Shown: one piece after another, positions 14,146 through 18,514 of the stretch | Position numbering within the stretch: the stretch's first letter is position 1 | Layout: each line of letters begins with the position of its first letter | Source of the DNA: DATJXG01 sp035500455 | GTDB lineage: Bacteria; Acidobacteriota; Terriglobia; Terriglobales; Acidobacteriaceae | Reading direction: 5' to 3' | Assembly (NCBI GenBank): GCA_035500455.1 | Contig: DATJXG010000339.1 | Location: 1 to 18,514, forward strand | Length of the DNA: 18,514 bases | The notes under the pieces: generated by a model | What the model saw: only the letters and a program-made list of their open reading frames with translations | The model's database searches: none | What the model was told of the DNA's origin: nothing | Program-made: the position numbers and the translations under genes

Positions 14146-15563
14146 CGATGAAACCCGCGGTCCGCATCATCGGCGCGGGACTGGCTGGTTCGGAGGCTGC
14201 CTGGCAGTGTGCGCGGCGGGGCGTGGCCGTGGAGTTGTGCGAGATGCGGCCGGTGCGCTCGACTCCCGCGCATCAGACGGGGGATTTCGCCGAGTTGGTC
14301 TGCTCGAATTCTCTGAAGTCGGAAAGTGTAAACACAGCGCCATGGCTGCTGAAGGAAGAAATGCGCCGGGCAGGATCGAAACTGTTGGAAATCGCGCGAG
14401 GCTGTGCTGTGCCTGCGGGCCACGCGCTGGCGGTGGACCGTGTGGCCTTTTCCGCCAGGGTGACCGAGGCAATTTCGAGTGAGCCTTTGATTTCGGTGCG
14501 GCGCGAGGAAATGACTGAGATTGATCCGGAGGCGATCACCGTTATCGCGACCGGGCCGTTGACTTCGGATGCGTTGTCCACGGAGATTGCGCGGCTGTGC
14601 GCGGAAGTTGCGGAGCGCGCGACTGGGCTCGGGGAAGAGAATGAGCCGGGTGACACTTCCTCGCGGGCACCCGCGCCACACCGCTTGTACTTCTACGATT
14701 CGATCAGCCCAATCGTGGACGCCGATTCCATCGACACGTCGAAAGTGTACCTGGCAGCGCGCTATGACAAGGGGACGGCGGATTATATCAACTGCCCGAT
14801 GTCGGCCGAGGATTACAACCGCTTCCTGGATGCGCTGCTCTCGGCGCAGTCGGTCGAAGAGCGTGACTGGGAAAAACTGAATTACTTCGAGGGCTGCCTC
14901 CCCATTGAAGAAATTGCCCGGCGGGGACGGGACACGTTGCGCTTCGGCCCGATGAAGCCGGTGGGACTCAAAGATCCTCGCACCGGCAAACAGCCATACG
15001 CCGTGGTGCAGTTGCGGCAGGAAAATCTGCGGGCGGATTCTTACAATCTGGTGGGATTCCAGAACCACCTGAAATTCGGGGAGCAGGCGCGGGTGCTGCG
15101 GTTGATTCCGGGCCTGGAAAATGCGCGCTTCCTGCGCTATGGACAGATTCACCGCAATACGTACATCAACGCACCTACGCTGTTGAATGAAACCCTGCAA
15201 CTCAAGCGTTATCCCGGCATTCTCTTCGCGGGCCAGATTTGCGGAGTGGAAGGCTACGTGGAGTCGATTGCCACGGGTCTGATGGCGGGAGTTCACGCGG
15301 CGGCGCTGGCCTCGGGAGCAAAGGCGACTCCACCTCCGCGGGAAACCGCCTTGGGCTCTCTAATCCACTACATCACCCAGGCCGACGCGAAGAACTTCCA
15401 GCCGGCAAATATCACTTTCGATCTGCTTCCGCCGTTGGAGCCAAGAATCCGCGATCGCCAGGAGCGCCATCGAATGCAATGCGAGCGGGCGCTGCGCGGG
15501 TTGGAGGAGTGGCTTGCAAAAAGCGGTCGCCTCGCTCGTCCTCAGTTCCAACAGGCCCTCTGA
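14142..15563 (+). CDS. trmFO: tRNA (uracil-54,C5)-methyltransferase TrmFO, FAD/folate-dependent
   Basis: The enzyme makes ribothymidine at position 54 of tRNA using methylenetetrahydrofolate as carbon donor and FADH2 as reductant. The N-terminal dinucleotide fold VRIIGAGLAGSEAAWQCARRG (about 7-27) binds FAD. ELCEMRPVRSTPAHQTG and ELVCSNSLKSES include C54, matching the catalytic-region Cys of the family. NYFEGCLPIEEIA contains C252, matching the second conserved Cys. GLKDPRTGKQPYAVVQLRQEN and GQICGVEGYVESIATGLMAG are family hallmarks. The length of 473 is above the roughly 435 usual in Firmicutes, partly because of an acidic insert near 158-180. GTG at 14142 overlaps the upstream stop; the ATG at 14148 is an equally good start. 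Confidence 0.96.
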   Translation: MTMKPAVRIIGAGLAGSEAAWQCARRGVAVELCEMRPVRSTPAHQTGDFAELVCSNSLKSESVNTAPWLLKEEMRRAGSKLLEIARGCAVPAGHALAVDRVAFSARVTEAISSEPLISVRREEMTEIDPEAITVIATGPLTSDALSTEIARLCAEVAERATGLGEENEPGDTSSRAPAPHRLYFYDSISPIVDADSIDTSKVYLAARYDKGTADYINCPMSAEDYNRFLDALLSAQSVEERDWEKLNYFEGCLPIEEIARRGRDTLRFGPMKPVGLKDPRTGKQPYAVVQLRQENLRADSYNLVGFQNHLKFGEQARVLRLIPGLENARFLRYGQIHRNTYINAPTLLNETLQLKRYPGILFAGQICGVEGYVESIATGLMAGVHAAALASGAKATPPPRETALGSLIHYITQADAKNFQPANITFDLLPPLEPRIRDRQERHRMQCERALRGLEEWLAKSGRLARPQFQQAL

Positions 15564-15701
15564 ATACATGCTCGTGACGCGGCGCCCACATTTGGGGTGT
15601 GACCATCGAACAAAATAGGCCTGTCCACCGTATATGCATAGAGACGAACCGGCCTCCCGGCTCACTTTCCCGGGCGGCTTGCGTCCAAAGCCCAGGCAGT
15701 T

Positions 15702-16961
15702 ATGGTCTTACGCGATCTCATCGGCGACGTTTTCCGCACCCTCTGGGCCCATAAGCTGCGCACTTTTCTCACCATGTTCGGGATCGCCTGGGGAATTGTG
15801 TCGATTGTGCTCATGGTTGCCGCAGGCGAAGGCTTGCGCAAAGGGCAGGAAGAGCAGGCGCAGACGCTGGGCAAAGACATTCTCATCGTGTTCCACGGCC
15901 GCACCAGCCTGCAGGCCGGCGGAACCCGCGCCGGCCGGGTCGTGCACTGGGAAGATCCCGACGTTGCCGTGGTGCAGGCGGATTCTCCCGACTGCCGCTA
16001 TGTTCTCCCCGAACTGGAACAGAACGACGTTCAGATTCACAGCAATTACAACAACGGGGCGTTCACCGTGACCGGCTCCTATCCGGAGTTCGGCGAGGTC
16101 CGCAGTCTGGGAGTGGGCGAAGGGCGTTATTACAACTGGGATGACCAGCGCGAGGGACGCCGGGTGGCATTCCTGGGAAGCGATGCGGCCAAGCAGTTGT
16201 TTCCCATGGGCAACGCGCTCAACAACACCGTGTATCTGAATAATTTTCCCTATACCGTCATCGGCGTGATGGCCAAGAAAAAGCAGGATTCCAGCTACGA
16301 CGGCTGGGACGTGAACAAAGTCTTTGTCCCCTTCGGCGCCATGCGCCGCGACTTCCCCGACAAGCCTCCGGGCACGCCGATTACGTTTGACCAAATGCTG
16401 GTTACGCCGAAATCGGTAGAACAGCACGAGGCCTGCAAAGCCGAGCTGCGCCGGGCGCTGGCCCGCATGCACCATTACGACCCCAACGACAAAGAAGCCT
16501 GTCCTATCTGGGACACGGTGCAGGAAGCCAAAGCCTTCCGCCAGATGACCGACGGCATGAAATATTTTCTGGGCGCAGTGGGGATGGTCACACTGTTTCT
16601 GGGCGGCATCGGCGTGATGAACGTGATGATGGTGGCGGTGCGCGAACGTACCCGCGAGATTGGCGTACGCAAGGCGATAGGCGCGCCGTCGCGGACCATT
16701 CTGCGGCAGTTTTTCTTCGAGGCGCTGCTGATTGCATTCGTGAGCGGCGGCGTCGGGCTGGGTGTCGCTTACGGAATTTGCTGGCTGGTGGACCTGCTGC
16801 CGATGCCGGACTTTTTTGCAGGCCTGCTGCCTACGTGGAAGACCGGCCTGCTGGCTACCGGCCTGCTGGGCACGATCGCGGTGCTGTCGTCGCTGTATCC
16901 GGCAAGGCGAGCGGCGTCGGTAGATCCGATTGAAGCACTGCGGTATGAGGCGGGAGGGTAG
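15702..16961 (+). CDS. MacB/FtsX-type ABC transporter permease, first of a pair
   Basis: This 419-residue inner-membrane permease has the MacB layout. The first membrane helix is at about 20-45 (RTFLTMFGIAWGIVSIVLMV). A periplasmic MacB_PCD domain spans about 46-285 (LGKDILIVFHGRTS, EGRYYNWDDQREGRRVAFLG). The FtsX domain has three helices at about 290-410, containing GGIGVMNVMMVAVRERTREIGVRKAIGA and ending YPARRAASVDPIEALRYE. Such proteins use ATP hydrolysis in the cytoplasm to drive motions of the periplasmic domain, exporting peptides, lipids or lipoproteins, but the cargo is unknown here. There is no ATPase domain or neighbouring ATPase gene in the window. AGG six bases before the ATG is a modest ribosome binding site. 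Confidence 0.92.
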   Translation: MVLRDLIGDVFRTLWAHKLRTFLTMFGIAWGIVSIVLMVAAGEGLRKGQEEQAQTLGKDILIVFHGRTSLQAGGTRAGRVVHWEDPDVAVVQADSPDCRYVLPELEQNDVQIHSNYNNGAFTVTGSYPEFGEVRSLGVGEGRYYNWDDQREGRRVAFLGSDAAKQLFPMGNALNNTVYLNNFPYTVIGVMAKKKQDSSYDGWDVNKVFVPFGAMRRDFPDKPPGTPITFDQMLVTPKSVEQHEACKAELRRALARMHHYDPNDKEACPIWDTVQEAKAFRQMTDGMKYFLGAVGMVTLFLGGIGVMNVMMVAVRERTREIGVRKAIGAPSRTILRQFFFEALLIAFVSGGVGLGVAYGICWLVDLLPMPDFFAGLLPTWKTGLLATGLLGTIAVLSSLYPARRAASVDPIEALRYEAGG

Positions 16962-16962
16962 T

Positions 16963-17075
16963 GAATTAGAAATTGGGAAATTGAGGAATTGGGGAATTGG
17001 GGAATTTGAGAACCCTCGATGAGGTGTCGCTTTTTGAATTGCTCAATTACACAATTGCCCGACTACTCAATCGTT
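16963..17075. repeat. Two facing 8-base-period arrays (AATTGGGG / CAATTNCC) between the permease genes
   Basis: AATT recurs at 16964, 16971, 16979, 16987, 16995 and 17003 with AATTGGGG-like units (intervals 7, 8, 8, 8, 8). A second series has AATT at 17037, 17045, 17053 and the variants GACT/AATC at 17061 and 17069 (interval 8). The second series reads as an imperfect complement of the first, so a long AT-rich hairpin is possible. The second array runs up to the start codon at 17080, leaving no visible Shine-Dalgarno. Confidence 0.85.
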
Positions 17076-17079
17076 CATC

Positions 17080-18336
17080 ATGCTGACTGAGATCATCATC
17101 GAGGCCTGGGTTGCGCTGAAGCGCAACTACACGCGCACCTTCCTCACCATGCTGGGGATCGTGTGGGGCATCGCCACGGTTACGCTTCTCATCGCGTACG
17201 GCAGCAGCTTTCGCCACATCCTGGTTAGTGGGTTCGACGCCTTCGGGAAAAGCGTGGTCATCTGCTGGCCGCAGCAGACCAGTGAGCAGCCCGGCGGCCA
17301 GCGCGCCGGCCAGAAAGTGGTACTCGAAAAACAGGATCTGGAAATGGTCGAGGCCACCGCTCCACTGGTAAAACACGTCTGCCTGGAAACGGTGCGGCGG
17401 CCCGGCATCAGCTACGAGGACCGCATGGTCGGTACGGCCGCGATCCGCGGGGTTTGCCCCGAGTACGGCGAAATGCGCAATGAAGTGCCGGCAGAAGGCC
17501 GCTGGATCAGTTCCAGCGACGAGATCGAACGCCGCCGGGTTTGCTTCCTCGGCGGGCGCGTCCGCGAACAGCTCTTTAGCGGCCGCCCGGCGGTGGGAGA
17601 AGAGGTTGCCATTGCCGGCGTGCGCTTCACCGTGATCGGCACCATGGCGCGCAAAATTCAGCTGAGCAACTATTTTTCCAGCGATGACGACTCCGTCTGG
17701 ATTCCTTACTCAACCGCTGGAGACTTATGGAACACGAAGTATGCCGCGGTCATGGTGTTTGAGCCCATCGAGCCGCGCTTTGAGAAGCAGGCCATGGCGC
17801 AGGTGCTGGCGGCGGTTGCCACGCGGCAGAACTTCTCCCCCACTGATCCCAAAGCCATGCAGATGTTCGGCCGCGACGAATTCCGGCCGATCATTGACGC
17901 CCTGACCATCGGCCTGCAGGTGCTGCTTACCTTCATCGGCACCCTTACCCTGGGCATCGGCGGCGTAGGAGTGATGAACATCATGCTGGTTTCCGTGGAC
18001 GAGCGCATCCGCGAAATCGGCTTGCGGCGGGCCTTGGGGGCCCGGAAGCGCCACATCAAATTCCAGTTCCTGGCGGAAACTCTGATGATCATGCTGCTGG
18101 GCGGCGCCATCGGCGTGCTCGTCTCTTACGTGATTGCCGCAGCGGTCGGCACCCTGCCGCTGATGGGGCCGCTGTTCGAGGACACGTCCGGTAAAGCCGA
18201 CATCCACCTGAAAATTTCCATGGCGACCGTCATGCTCTCGACCGCAGTGCTGCTGGTGGTAGGCGTGATCAGCGGCCTGATCCCGGCGCTGCGCGCCTCC
18301 AGGCTGGATCCGGTGGAAGCGCTCAGGTACGAGTGA
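17080..18336 (+). CDS. MacB/FtsX-type ABC transporter permease, second of a pair
   Basis: This 418-residue permease has the same layout as the preceding one. Helix 1 contains RTFLTMLGIVWGIATVTLLIA (about 21-41). The periplasmic domain spans about 45-285, with GQRAGQKVVLEKQDLEMVEA and PEYGEMRNEVPAEGRW. The FtsX core contains GGVGVMNIMLVSVDERIREIGLRRALGA, ending IPALRASRLDPVEALRYE. The two permeases share their helix-1 and C-terminal motifs but are otherwise well diverged. They could form a heterodimer with an ATPase encoded elsewhere, perhaps just beyond the window. The periplasmic domain has four or five Cys (VICWPQ, HVCLE, GVCPE, RVCFLG), unusual for this family and potentially disulfide-bonded. 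The ATG at 17080 lacks a clear ribosome binding site. Confidence 0.92.
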   Translation: MLTEIIIEAWVALKRNYTRTFLTMLGIVWGIATVTLLIAYGSSFRHILVSGFDAFGKSVVICWPQQTSEQPGGQRAGQKVVLEKQDLEMVEATAPLVKHVCLETVRRPGISYEDRMVGTAAIRGVCPEYGEMRNEVPAEGRWISSSDEIERRRVCFLGGRVREQLFSGRPAVGEEVAIAGVRFTVIGTMARKIQLSNYFSSDDDSVWIPYSTAGDLWNTKYAAVMVFEPIEPRFEKQAMAQVLAAVATRQNFSPTDPKAMQMFGRDEFRPIIDALTIGLQVLLTFIGTLTLGIGGVGVMNIMLVSVDERIREIGLRRALGARKRHIKFQFLAETLMIMLLGGAIGVLVSYVIAAAVGTLPLMGPLFEDTSGKADIHLKISMATVMLSTAVLLVVGVISGLIPALRASRLDPVEALRYE

Positions 18337-18431
18337 ATTGTTGATTGTTGATTCTTGATTGCTGATTGAACAGACGGCCGGGAAGGTTTCAATCAACAAT
18401 CAAAAATCAGCAATCAAAACTAACGATCAAA
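18337..18431. repeat. Facing 7-base arrays (ATTGTTG / CAATCAA) forming a 33-bp imperfect hairpin
   Basis: On the left ATTGTTG, ATTGTTG, ATTCTTG and ATTGCTG follow each other without gaps from 18337. On the right CAATCAA, CAATCAA, AAATCAG and CAATCAA start at 18390, with two decayed units after. The stem 18338-18370 with 18388-18420 pairs at about 28 of 33 positions around a 17-base loop (CAGACGGCCGGGAAGGT). It begins immediately after the stop codon of the second permease and may act as its transcript end. The remaining bases to 18514 show no gene. Confidence 0.88.
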
Positions 18432-18514
18432 ACTACCCATTGACCTATCCCTTCCTTCGCTGTAACTTGCTGCGAACCGGGGCCGTGCTCCGCGAGGTGT
18501 AGACTTTGCCGCTT

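Noticed and set aside
14052..15296. 414-codon minus-strand open frame
   Set aside because: It lies entirely opposite trmFO and the end of an acetyltransferase gene, both of which have clear catalytic motifs. The frame has an Arg/His-rich, low-information translation typical of an antisense shadow.
18337..18431. CRISPR array
   Set aside because: The repeats are 7 bases with no unique spacers of 25-40 bases, and no cas gene is near.

Overview
The window looks like a chromosomal segment of an Acidobacteriota soil bacterium. This is inferred from the gene mix: a haem-binding CxxCH protein, a TIGR03118-type secreted protein, paired MacB/FtsX-type permeases without an adjacent ATPase, an APC permease with a Usp-like tail, and GC-rich genes separated by AT-richer repetitive spacers. 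No rRNA, tRNA, transposase, phage gene or CRISPR array is visible.

Layout. Positions 1-354 hold the end of a periplasmic haem-binding protein. After a structured leader comes a secreted TIGR03118-family protein (667-1749), closed by a textbook intrinsic terminator. On the minus strand, 5646 down to 1951 is a compact four-gene operon: two paralogous Cys-free pilin-like subunits, a PapD-like periplasmic chaperone, and a short outer-membrane beta-barrel protein with a C-terminal regulatory-like beta-sandwich. This has the gene order of a chaperone-usher pilus, but the putative usher is only about 550 residues long. It is the most interesting locus here. A strong hairpin lies between the two subunit genes, and related GC-rich repeats lie just outside both ends of the operon.

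From 6021 to 12469 the window is mostly envelope housekeeping: lpxD (lipid A), an uncharacterised P-loop NTPase, a large APC permease and lnt (lipoprotein N-acylation). Two very small membrane-protein genes (48 and 47 aa) lie divergent to lpxD and lnt. From 12478 to 15563 come an AhpD-like CxxC protein, two tandem GNAT acetyltransferases of the thialysine/diamine acetyltransferase type, and trmFO (tRNA T54 methylation), which overlaps the second acetyltransferase by 4 bases. The window ends with two MacB-like ABC permeases in tandem (15702-18336).

A recurring oddity is that four spacers (7354-7388, 13597-13638, 16963-17075, 18337-18431) are built of short repeats with a 7-, 14- or 8-base period. 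The unit sequence differs in each spacer, and in two of them a complementary array lies opposite and could fold into a long hairpin. A separate 40-base inverted repeat of the dispersed 'CGAGCGAAGCGAGGGA' type separates the convergent genes near 8.1 kb.
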